This document shows positions 57,218 to 64,000 of a stretch of DNA of 64,000 nt, in pieces. This stretch comes from Selenomonas sputigena. GTDB lineage: Bacteria; Bacillota; Negativicutes; Selenomonadales; Selenomonadaceae. Both the position numbers and the translations under genes were made by a program. The stretch is taken from assembly GCF_026015965.1 (NCBI RefSeq), contig NZ_CP110383.1, forward strand, positions 653,808 to 717,807, in the 5' to 3' direction. How positions within the stretch are numbered: position 1 is the first letter of the stretch; each line of letters begins with the position of its first letter. The notes under the pieces are model-generated. The model saw only the letters and a program-made list of their open reading frames with translations. It had not been told where the DNA came from and searched no databases.

Positions 57218-58398
57218 ATGCAGGAACCGAAACGCAGTCTGCCCTTTATGATGATCCTAAGTGCCTTTATGGCATTCGCCTCGCTGTCGACGGACATCTA
57301 CCTGCCCGCGATGCCTGCGATGCAGGATGACCTCGGTGGTGCAGTGGCCCTGACGATCACGAGCTTCCTCGTTGGCTTTGCCATTGCCCAGCTCGTCTGG
57401 GGACCGATCAGCGATCATATTGGTCGTCGCATTCCGCTCGCGATCGGTGCGCTGCTCTTTTTTATCGGATCGGTCGGCTGTGCACTAGCACCCTCGATGG
57501 AGGCCGTCATTGGATTCCGTGTGGTGCAGGCCGTCGGCGCATGTGTCGGCCCGATGCTCAGCCGCGCGATGGTGCGTGACCTCTACACAAGCAATCAGGC
57601 GGCAGCGATGCTCTCGACACTTGTCCTCATCATGGCGGCGGCGCCGATCGTGGGACCACTGCTCGGTGCATTTCTCATGGGCGTCGGTGGTTGGCGCATG
57701 GTTTTCTGGCTGATGGCTGCGATTGCCGTACTGCTCTTTTTCTCCGTGCATTTCCTGCCGGAAACGCTGCCGCACGAAAAACGCTCTGCCGAGAGGCTCG
57801 GTGCGGCATTCAAGAGCTATGGGAGGCTCGTACGGATGAAATCCTTCGTGATGAATACCCTCAGCGTGACGTTCTTCTATGTGGCGGTGTATGCCTTCAT
57901 TACGGAGTCGCCTGTCATCTACATCCGTCACTCGGTATTGATCCGCAGTACTATGGGCTGTTCTTCGGTGTCAACATCATCGGCGTTGCGGCGGTGAGCT
58001 ATTTCAACCGCATGTTTGTGACACGTTTCTCCCTCTCGCAACTGCTCAAGGCAGCAACGGGCATTGCCGCACTCTTTTCTCTCTGGCTGCTCGCGGATGG
58101 ACTGACGGGTATGCTCGGTTTGTGGGGGATCGCCATTCCCATGTTCTTGGTATGCAGTACAAATGGTATTATTACCGCGTGCTCCAATGCGGCGGCGCTC
58201 TCCAAAGTTCCGGATGAGATCACGGGTTCTGCGGCGGCACTCATCGGCGCACTCCAATACGGCAGCGGCATGATCTCCTCCGCTCTCCTCGCCGTGTTCT
58301 CGGGCGGCACGCCCGTCGCCATGTGCTGCATCATTACTGGCTTTGTTTTGCTCGCCGCTGTCTTTGCATTCGCGGCAGGAAAATTCGTGCGTGCATGA
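57218..58398 (+). pseudogene. Bcr/CflA-type MFS exporter with a frameshift
   Basis: The frame from ATG 57218 gives the first two thirds of a Bcr/CflA drug exporter (LPFMMILSAFMAFASLSTDI, YLPAMPAMQDDLGG, then GPISDHIGRRIPLAIGALLF). It ends wrongly after TESPVIYI. The rest (HPSLGIDPQYYGLFFGVNII to the C-terminus KFVRA) continues in the -1 frame up to 58398. Joining the two near 57,920 restores a normal protein of about 393 residues. One lost base explains it; a sequencing error is possible. Confidence 0.8.
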
Positions 58399-58426
58399 TG
58401 GGGATGCACCATTCTCCGGATAGGAT

Positions 58427-58471
58427 AGAGATTTCCATTCGCCTCACTTAGCGCTTGGAATCTCTTTTTTT
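58427..58471 (+). terminator. Terminator, copy C of the repeated hairpin
   Basis: AGAGATTTCC pairs with GGAATCTCT (one bulge), then TTTTTTT. The following bases (AAAGAATCAT, CCTATG, TTATAATTTTCTTA) repeat those after copy A. It closes the MFS gene. Confidence 0.75.
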
Positions 58472-58546
58472 GCAAAGAATCATCAGCCATCTTGCCCTAT
58501 CCTATGTTATAATTTTCTTATAGTTGAAACGTGGGAGGGAAAGGCG

Positions 58547-59301
58547 TTGCTTGCAAAGACCTATCAAGATATAAATAAAGAAACGATTGACCGATGGGGT
58601 GAAGAAGGGTGGATGTGGGGAAAATCTATGTCTCATGAGGAGTATCTCGAAGCGAAGCAGGGGAATTGGAATGTTTTACTGACGCCTACGGTTTGTGTTC
58701 CGCATGAATGGTTTGGTGATATAAAAGGGAAGAAGATTCTGGGATTGGCGTCAGGCGGCGGTCAGCAAATGCCGGTTTTTCATGCGTTGGGCGCGGAGTG
58801 TACCGTGCTTGATTATTCCTCGAAGCAGATAGAATTTGAATTGTTGGTAGCTGAGCGGGAAGGCTATCATATTGATGCGATTGAGGGGGACATGACAAAA
58901 AATTCCCTTTTCCAGATGACAGTTTTGATATTGTATTTCACCCTGTTTCAAACTGCTATGTGGAAGATGTGAAGTTTGTCTTTCGTGAAGCGTACAGAGT
59001 TTTGAAACAAGGCGGCATGTTGCTTGCTGGATTGAACAATGAAATCAATTATATGGTTGACAATGAAGAAAAAGAGATTGTTTGGAATATGCCGTTCAAT
59101 CCATTGAAAGATGAAAAAGCTAGGGCGTTCATGCTTGAGGAACGCTCCGGGATGCAGTTTTCTCATACGATGACCGAACAGATCGGGGGACAACTGAAAG
59201 CAGGATTTACGTTGCTTGATTTATATGAAGATACTAATGGTTTTGGCAGACTGCATGACATGAACATCAAAACCTATATTGCAACAAAATCTGTCAAATG
59301 A
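58547..59301 (+). pseudogene. SAM-dependent methyltransferase with a frameshift
   Basis: A class I methyltransferase interrupted by a frameshift. The first part (TTG 58547) has the SAM motif KILGLASGGGQQMPVFHALG. After an A6 run at 58897-58902 the sense passes to another frame (FPFPDDSFDIVFHPVSNCYV, then VKFVFREAYRVLKQGG) ending at 59301. One deleted A would be enough. The joined protein would have about 251 residues. Possible pseudogene or homopolymer error. Confidence 0.8.
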
Positions 59302-59516
59302 ATAATCCGTATGAAGGTAGATGATGAACAAGGATCGTCATGTTGTGCAAGGCGAGACAGAAGAGCACGAGGAGGGCATCAGGATATAGGCTCCTCGCAG
59401 GTAATAAGTTCATAATTTTATGTAAATTCCCATTAATAAGCAGGATTAAATCTCAGCAATGAAGAAAAGTAACAAACAAAAGAAACACCATACCAATCAA
59501 AAAGAGGGGCAGCCTT
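59302..59516. other. Intergenic stretch without recognisable features
   Basis: No frame with a credible start or family, and no clear hairpin. It appears to be decayed sequence between two damaged genes. Confidence 0.4.
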
Positions 59517-59752
59517 GTGTTTGCTAAATCGTATGGTGCGGTGACTTTCGGGGTCGATGAGAGGATCATCGATGTCGATGTCGATGTGTCTTATGGATTT
59601 CCTGCGTTCGACATCGTTGGCTTCTCGATACGGCGGTGAAGGAGTCGCGTGAGCGTGTGCGCACAGCGATCAAGAATACGGGCGTGAAGCTCAAGCCTGC
59701 GCAGGTGACGATCAATCTTGCGCCTGCGGACATACGAAAGGATAGTTCACGG
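59517..59752 (+). pseudogene. ComM/YifB N-terminal fragment, frameshifted
   Basis: From GTG 59517 the translation (FAKSYGAVTFGVDERIIDVD, then YGFPAFDIVGF) is the start of ComM, an Mg-chelatase-like AAA protein involved in natural transformation. A frameshift near 59,627 is followed by DTAVKESRERVRTAIKNTGV and INLAPADIRKDSS in the next frame, then it stops. Only about 80 of about 510 residues are left. An intact copy may exist elsewhere. Confidence 0.8.
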
Positions 59753-59870
59753 AAAGAATACCAATTTTCAAGGATTTTATGGCATTGATAGCATGGGGGT
59801 GTATATCCAAGAGTTAGGATAAAAAGAAGAGTGCATCTGGAACAGGACGTTCAAAGTGCAGAGCATATGA

Positions 59871-59876
59871 TATAAT
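59871..59876 (+). promoter_or_regulatory. Likely -10 box of the HEPN-MNT operon
   Basis: TATAAT lies 28 bp before the MNT start. The -35 is weak (TTCAAA 15 bp upstream, or CGTTCA at 17 bp). The gap 59,753-59,870 holds nothing else. Confidence 0.45.
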
Positions 59877-59903
59877 TACAATGAGTGAATGGGAGGGACT
59901 GTG

Positions 59904-60206
59904 ATGCAAAATCCTGTATTTACAATGGAACATATCGTTGCGATGGTAAAACCGCTTGCTGATAAATATCGTGTGAAAGAAATTTATTTATTCGGTTCGT
60001 ATGCGAGAGGTGAAGCGGACGAAAATAGCGATTTGGATTTTTTGGTTTTTGGTGGAGAAAAGTTTAAACGAACGATGATTTTTGCTTTGGCAGAGGATCT
60101 ACGAGAAGTTCTGAAGAAAAAAGTGGATGTTTTTGAAATCGGCGAAGTCAATCCGGACAGCAATTTTTATAAGAGGATCATGAAAGAAAAGGTTTTGGTG
60201 GCATGA
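59904..60206 (+). CDS. MNT-domain nucleotidyltransferase antitoxin (MntA-like)
   Basis: A 100-residue minimal nucleotidyltransferase. The active site GSYARGEADENSDLDFLV (residues 33-50) has the G-S and D-x-D pattern. In HepT-MntA pairs the MNT protein AMPylates the HEPN toxin and so blocks its RNase. ATG 59904 has GGGAGGG at 7 bp; ATG 59889 would put that site inside the gene. It overlaps the HEPN gene by 4 bp. Confidence 0.9.
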   Translation: MQNPVFTMEHIVAMVKPLADKYRVKEIYLFGSYARGEADENSDLDFLVFGGEKFKRTMIFALAEDLREVLKKKVDVFEIGEVNPDSNFYKRIMKEKVLVA

Positions 60207-60568
60207 AGTATTCAGATCGACAAAGGGTTGAGAAGATATATGACTATGCCGTTCGCTTGCAGGAATATATTCTAGAAAACCGCATTAAAAAAGAGGCGTT
60301 ACTGACACAGTTGCCGTTGCAGTGGCTTGTCACAACGCCGCTATATAATATGGGTGAGCATTGTCATAATCTGTCTGCAGCGTATAAAGTCAAACATGGT
60401 GAAATTCCATGGGCAATGATAGCAGGTTTACGACATCGCCTTGTACATGATTATGATGGAACAAATTGGAACATTATCTCAGATGTTGTTTTTGAAGAAC
60501 TGCCAATTTTGATAGAGCAGCTAAGGTTGCGTTTGACGGAAAACGAGAATACGGATGATGTAGGATGA
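60203..60568 (+). CDS. HEPN-domain RNase toxin (HepT-like)
   Basis: A 121-residue HEPN protein. The RNase motif R-x4-H-x-Y is seen as RHRLVHDY at residues 78-85, following helices of the usual HepT pattern (YNMGEHCHNLSAAYKVKH). HepT toxins cut RNA, and the Tyr is the residue AMPylated by MntA. Coupled by ATGA with the antitoxin. Confidence 0.92.
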   Translation: MKYSDRQRVEKIYDYAVRLQEYILENRIKKEALLTQLPLQWLVTTPLYNMGEHCHNLSAAYKVKHGEIPWAMIAGLRHRLVHDYDGTNWNIISDVVFEELPILIEQLRLRLTENENTDDVG

Positions 60569-60665
60569 CAAATCACCGTTTCAGCTTCAAAAGTTTCGTT
60601 TGATTGACGATACATGCTTTATACAACATCCGTAGATTGGTTTACTACTTTCTGCAATATAGCCA

Positions 60666-61043
60666 TTAAAACCTCCACCCGAGGGAGAAGCCGCAGGTCG
60701 CGTCCGGCGTGTGGAATACTTCGGGTTTTTCTATGGACGCGGCAGCGAAAACATCGTAGGAAATATCGTTGACCGTTCCGCGAACGCCGAGCGTTGCGCC
60801 TGCGAGCACATGCCCGTTGTAGAGATCGGCGCCGTAGCCATAGACGGCGCCGACATTGAGGCCGAGATAGAGTTCCGCCTTTTGTTTCGGGAACTGCAGC
60901 CGCTCCTGCCGTGCAGCCTCCTGCGCCCGCGACTGGTCGAGCTGCTCCTGCTGCGAGAGCGGAGCAGCTTGGGCGGGAGAGACGGATAAGGGGAGGATGG
61001 CTGCTGCGAGCAGGAGGGCGGATGGGAGTTTGTTTGGGATCAA
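60666..61043 (-). CDS. Small exported protein, possibly outer-membrane associated
   Basis: A 125-residue protein with a TTG start (GAGGTG ribosome site). A signal peptide (LPSALLLAAAILPLSVSPAQ, cleaved after AQA) is followed by a Gln/Arg-rich helix (QQEQLDQSRAQEAARQERLQ), then a beta-rich C-terminus ending in aromatic F (GATLGVRGTVNDISYDVFAA and CGFSLGWRF). The terminal aromatic residue fits an outer-membrane protein. It lies downstream of the CdiA immunity genes in the same direction; no family is recognised. Confidence 0.65.
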   Translation of the reverse strand: MIPNKLPSALLLAAAILPLSVSPAQAAPLSQQEQLDQSRAQEAARQERLQFPKQKAELYLGLNVGAVYGYGADLYNGHVLAGATLGVRGTVNDISYDVFAAASIEKPEVFHTPDATCGFSLGWRF

Positions 61044-61076
61044 ATGGATTCACCTCGAACTTCTTGGGTCGTAGCT

Positions 61077-61313
61077 TTATTCATCGAAGTCGTCGTCATC
61101 TTGGATAAAGCCTGTGTCCCAACCTCCGACATCTACGCGACACTTGTCGATGTAGAAACAGTCCATCGGGTAGTCTCGAAAGCCGGGCTTTTTGCTGTAC
61201 ATGATCAGTGCTCGTTCAGCTTTTTCTCTTGTTGAAAAAATGCCGAGCATCTTGAAGATATCAATGCCGCGTTCATTTTCATAGTAATGTCCCAATTCAT
61301 AACAGTATTCCAT
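61077..61313 (-). CDS. Probable immunity protein (second of two paralogues)
   Basis: A 78-residue protein with the same core as its neighbour: MLGIFSTREKAERAL, KPGFRDYPMDCFYIDKCRVD and GWDTGF. This matches the small DUF7336-like family found beside polymorphic toxins. It most likely protects the cell against the CdiA toxin or a related one. ATG 61313 has AAAGGAG 8 bp upstream, within the end of the upstream gene. Confidence 0.7.
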   Translation of the reverse strand: MEYCYELGHYYENERGIDIFKMLGIFSTREKAERALIMYSKKPGFRDYPMDCFYIDKCRVDVGGWDTGFIQDDDDFDE

Positions 61314-61318
61314 ACTCG

Positions 61319-61753
61319 TCACTCCTTTGCTTCCAGAATAATTTTGGCATATCGTACCAAGGCTCCGGATTCTTCAGAGAAGAATCTGCTTTTCGGTTTT
61401 TCGGATTTCCCGTGCTTTGCCAAGATTCTCTTGAGAAACTGCTTGGGACGCTCCCCTTTGCACATCTGTTCCTCGCTTGCCCAAAGGGGGATATCGCAGG
61501 AGATGTTCTGCGGGGTCATGCGGGCGATGAAGCCTTCCTGCCAGTAACAAGCATCGATTTCGTATTCAATCACGTGAAAACAAGAATACGGATAATCCCG
61601 GAAGCCTCCCAGCTTAAAGTATCTTGCTGCTTCATCCTGCGCATTTTTGCGGCTGCTGTAGATTCCGATTTTTTTTGCTTCTATGTTGTATCTGGCCAGA
61701 TCATAAACATGCAGCAGCATATAGACGACAGCCGGCTTATTTGTTTTTTCCAC
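61319..61753 (-). CDS. Probable immunity protein (first of two paralogues)
   Basis: A 144-residue protein. The N-terminal half has the same pattern as the next gene (KKIGIYSSRKNAQDEAARYF, GGFRDYPYSCFHVIEYEIDA, CYWQEGF). The C-terminal half is unique and basic (RPKQFLKRILAKHGKSEKPK). It starts at GTG 61753, inside the end of the toxin gene, and so is co-translated with the toxin. This is the expected layout of a CdiA toxin-immunity pair. Confidence 0.75.
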   Translation of the reverse strand: MEKTNKPAVVYMLLHVYDLARYNIEAKKIGIYSSRKNAQDEAARYFKLGGFRDYPYSCFHVIEYEIDACYWQEGFIARMTPQNISCDIPLWASEEQMCKGERPKQFLKRILAKHGKSEKPKSRFFSEESGALVRYAKIILEAKE

Positions 61754-63572
61754 CGCGATCCCCCCATTTCTTTAATCTGTTATAATCGCTACCTGGCCCT
61801 CTGTCATAATTCCCTTCGCCACAGCGCTCATCCATAACTCTTTTGGCAAATTCCTTTCCGCTTTCTCCGGGGTTCGGGCGTAATCCTTTCGCCCATGATG
61901 GCAGATCCGTCGATTTCTCCTTTTCAGACTTTCTCGTGAAGAATATGTTGTCATTCGGGAGATCCTTTGTCCATTCCTCTCTGAAAATGGACAAAGGATC
62001 TGTATAGGTTTCTCGGTTAGAGTCTGGTATGTAGGGATGAAGCATAAACGGGTATCCGGGAGTATCCCAAGGAGTCACTGTCGTTGAATCTAAGATGTAA
62101 TGCCTAGTATTGTCTGTCGACGATGAAGTGGAATAGGATATTCCAAGTTTTTGCAAAACAGCTTCTAGTGCCGAATCTGCTCTCTCAAGTATGCAATGTC
62201 CGTTTTCCTCTATTTTGGCTAGAGCTTCTTTTGTATCTGTATTTTGGATATACTGTACTCCGCTGGAAAAAACAATAGCATAGCTTATTCGAGGTAATGC
62301 TTCCTCTAAGAGTTGAACAATTCTGGGCGACTGTGATGAAACGGCAGCGGCAACTGCAGCAGCCGCTGCCGCATGATTGTTCTTCGTCCCACTAGTTGCC
62401 GAAGTCGCACCAGAACCCGCATTCCCACCGATCGCCTTAGCCGCCGCAGCTCCTACAATCGCACTGACGATCTGTGCGGTGCCGGGATCCTTGATCTTCT
62501 TGATCTCGCCGATGATCGCCTCGTTTACGCCTGCGCCAATGGCGCCAGAAGCAAACCCTGCGCCTGTGATCTGGCTCATGATGCCGCCGATGATGGCGTG
62601 GACGGCAACTTTTCTGCCGCTGCCGTCGTCGGGGAGGTTATGGGCAAGGCGGAAAGCTTCTTCGCCGAAGGCTTTGGCAAGTTCCTGTTGCTCTTCAATT
62701 TTTTGCTTGTCAAAGATGCGTCCAAGCTCATTCAAAGCGTTGTTCGTATCACGACTGAGGGCAGAGATGTCCTGCGTGGGATTCTTGCGAATGTCGATTG
62801 TTCCCGGTGCAACGGCAGAAGTTGTCGTGCTATTCGCATCGCCCTTGGCAGGCATGGAAAGGCTGGGGGAGAGGCCTATGGTGTTATAGACCTTGTTCTT
62901 CGCTTGTCGGCTCATCTTTTCATAGCTGCCGTAGTGGTGATACTCGGCGCCTATGCTCTTTGAACTGTAGTCCGCACCGTTCTTCAAATCGCTGAAAGAG
63001 AACGTCCCTGTCGAGAGGCGGTTCTTTCCCGCCTCCGCTTCGCTTGCGATGACCGCGCCCTTGAGGTTGGTGTTCTTTTCGACGTAGATGTCGAAGCCGC
63101 CTTTTCCAGCGAAGATGCCGGACTGGCCTCTGGCGCTTCTATAGTGGGAGTCGATCGTTCCCCTGCCCGCCGAAAGGCCGAACGTGGGCTTGGAGAATTT
63201 TCCCGCGCGAATATCCCACGAGAGATCGAAGCCTGCCGATGTGTTCTTCTCCTCGTAGGTTTCTTTTTCCTGCAAGGTCTCGATGTTGAGATTGCCGCCG
63301 ATCTTTGCCGTGACCTTATTGCCCTGCACTGTGCTGCCGAGGATGTTCGTATCCTTGCCGCTTTTGATCTGCAGGGTGTCTTTCGCAGCGATCTCCGTCG
63401 GGGTATAGGTCGAGGCATTTTCCTTGCTGTTTCCCTGTGCTTTGCTTGCACTTAGACTGAGTCCTGAGAGTCCTTGTGGGCTAAAGGAGACGCCGATGCC
63501 GGCGGAGCTTGCTTCGTTCTCGCTCGTCGTGCGGTTGCTGTTTTCTCCAGCGAGCAGCTCTATGTTTTTCAT
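61737..63572 (-). CDS. CdiA/filamentous haemagglutinin C-terminal toxin module, 5' truncated
   Basis: A 611-residue frame. Residues 1-220 are haemagglutinin-like beta repeats (GKDTNILGSTVQGNKVTAKI, GGNLNIETLQEKETYEEKN). Residues 220-430 are the pre-toxin region with Gly/Ala-rich segments (IIGEIKKIKDPGTAQIVSAI). The last 60 residues are the toxin domain (SWAKGLRPNPGESGKEFAKR, GPGSDYNRLKKWGDRGG). No signal peptide, TPS domain or long repeat region is upstream; an in-frame stop lies 24 bp before. It is an orphan or truncated cdiA-CT. Confidence 0.75.
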   Translation of the reverse strand: MKNIELLAGENSNRTTSENEASSAGIGVSFSPQGLSGLSLSASKAQGNSKENASTYTPTEIAAKDTLQIKSGKDTNILGSTVQGNKVTAKIGGNLNIETLQEKETYEEKNTSAGFDLSWDIRAGKFSKPTFGLSAGRGTIDSHYRSARGQSGIFAGKGGFDIYVEKNTNLKGAVIASEAEAGKNRLSTGTFSFSDLKNGADYSSKSIGAEYHHYGSYEKMSRQAKNKVYNTIGLSPSLSMPAKGDANSTTTSAVAPGTIDIRKNPTQDISALSRDTNNALNELGRIFDKQKIEEQQELAKAFGEEAFRLAHNLPDDGSGRKVAVHAIIGGIMSQITGAGFASGAIGAGVNEAIIGEIKKIKDPGTAQIVSAIVGAAAAKAIGGNAGSGATSATSGTKNNHAAAAAAVAAAVSSQSPRIVQLLEEALPRISYAIVFSSGVQYIQNTDTKEALAKIEENGHCILERADSALEAVLQKLGISYSTSSSTDNTRHYILDSTTVTPWDTPGYPFMLHPYIPDSNRETYTDPLSIFREEWTKDLPNDNIFFTRKSEKEKSTDLPSWAKGLRPNPGESGKEFAKRVMDERCGEGNYDRGPGSDYNRLKKWGDRGGKNK

Positions 63573-63651
63573 GATCCTAACAATACGGTATTAATTGAAA
63601 GGAGTTAGTGTATCACCGTTTATCGAATGATTTTGGCAATAAAGATGTTGT
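63573..63651. other. Short gap between minus-strand genes
   Basis: No gene. GAAAGGAGT on the plus strand (near 63597) resembles a ribosome site without a suitable frame. Confidence 0.3.
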
Positions 63652-64000
63652 TTAATTTTTATGAATTCCACAAATCAAATCTCGAAAGAGAGATAGGGGA
63701 AAGGATTGATCCAATGTTATTTTTTCTAGGGGTTCATGATCGTCTGAGGTGGTTTTTAATATTTGTTTTATGGTATATTTTAATGAATTTAGTCGGTTTT
63801 GAAAATGGGTGTTCTCTTGTGAACGATCCCATACTCTGCAGTATTTACCCCAATCAAACAATACATATATCTCTATATCGTTCCATTGTTGTTGTTGTTG
63901 TTGTTTGGCTTCGTGGAAAACAAGATTCTTTTTGATATGTAATTGAATCTCTTGAAGTGTGTGTATAACCTTTGTGAAATGATTATTTCCGAAGTTAATA
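63652..64000 (-). CDS. Hypothetical protein, 5' partial, with a Gln run
   Basis: An uninterrupted frame runs from the window edge to a stop at 63652; 115 residues are visible and the start lies beyond base 64,000. The sequence includes a (CAA)6 stretch encoding QQQQQQ, followed by WNDIEIYVLFDWGKYCRVWD and a helical C-terminus (FPLSLFRDLICGIHKN). It could be a further immunity or toxin-associated gene in the array of CdiA modules; the family is not recognised. Confidence 0.55.
   Translation of the reverse strand, partial: INFGNNHFTKVIHTLQEIQLHIKKNLVFHEAKQQQQQQWNDIEIYVLFDWGKYCRVWDRSQENTHFQNRLNSLKYTIKQILKTTSDDHEPLEKITLDQSFPLSLFRDLICGIHKN

Noticed and set aside
63627-63935. A 102-codon plus-strand frame at the window end
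   Set aside because: The minus strand is open from the window edge and gives a more protein-like sequence; the plus frame contains VVVVVV from the same repeat and no domain.

Overview
The window looks like a chromosome segment from a diderm Firmicute of the class Negativicutes, probably Selenomonas or a close relative. It has the Firmicute gene order ylqF-rnhB-ylqG-ylqH-yraN and rplM-rpsI together with outer-membrane features: a TonB-dependent receptor and CdiA/filamentous-haemagglutinin type sequence. This placement is inferred from gene content, not from a search.

Bases 1 to about 38,800 are the right-hand part of a prophage whose left end (integrase, repressor) lies outside the window. 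In order: Gp157-family protein, ERF annealase, SSB, helicase, VRR-NUC nuclease and a large PrimPol/DUF927 primase-helicase; an origin-like iteron and AT-rich region (6.36-6.69 kb); a cytosine methyltransferase and DUF1492-type regulator; terminase, gpW, portal, a fused prohead protease-capsid and head-completion genes; a full P2-like contractile tail (sheath, tube, chaperone pair with a T TTT TTA -1 slippery site, tape measure, X, D, V, PAAR, U, W, J, I, fibres); then holin and amidase. The phage is a mosaic of a lambda-like head and a P2-like tail. A small antisense Cys/His-rich gene with its own promoter and terminator sits between the tail chaperone and the tape measure.

Bases 32,985-38,740 are an AT-richer accessory module at the prophage right end and the best candidate for an unusual system. 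It has a roughly 165-nt structured RNA with a perfect consensus promoter and intrinsic terminator, then a zinc-ribbon-like protein, a SNF2 helicase fused to a GNAT acyltransferase, an IbrA/DndC-like PP-loop protein (DUF3440), an IbrB/ParB-like protein, a ribbon-helix-helix protein and a small acidic protein. Two promoters in the module carry the same tandem 14-bp palindrome at the same distance from the -35 box, so the whole module is probably one regulon under the ribbon-helix-helix protein.

Bases 38,911-44,690 are core host genes: GTPase, RNase HII, two proteins related to flagellar/type III export, YraN, L13 and S9. From 44.7 to 59.8 kb is an accessory region with a recombinase remnant and a metal or siderophore island: LysR regulator, a stand-alone nitrogenase-component-1-like protein, TonB receptor and FecBCD-type ABC importer. 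It continues with a divergent MFS exporter/MocR pair, an aspartate/glutamate racemase, and frameshifted MFS and methyltransferase genes. Three related hairpin terminators are scattered through it. A frameshifted ComM fragment and a HEPN-MNT toxin-antitoxin pair follow. The last 3.4 kb, on the minus strand, is a 5'-truncated CdiA C-terminal toxin module with two paralogous probable immunity genes and a further partial gene running off the window.
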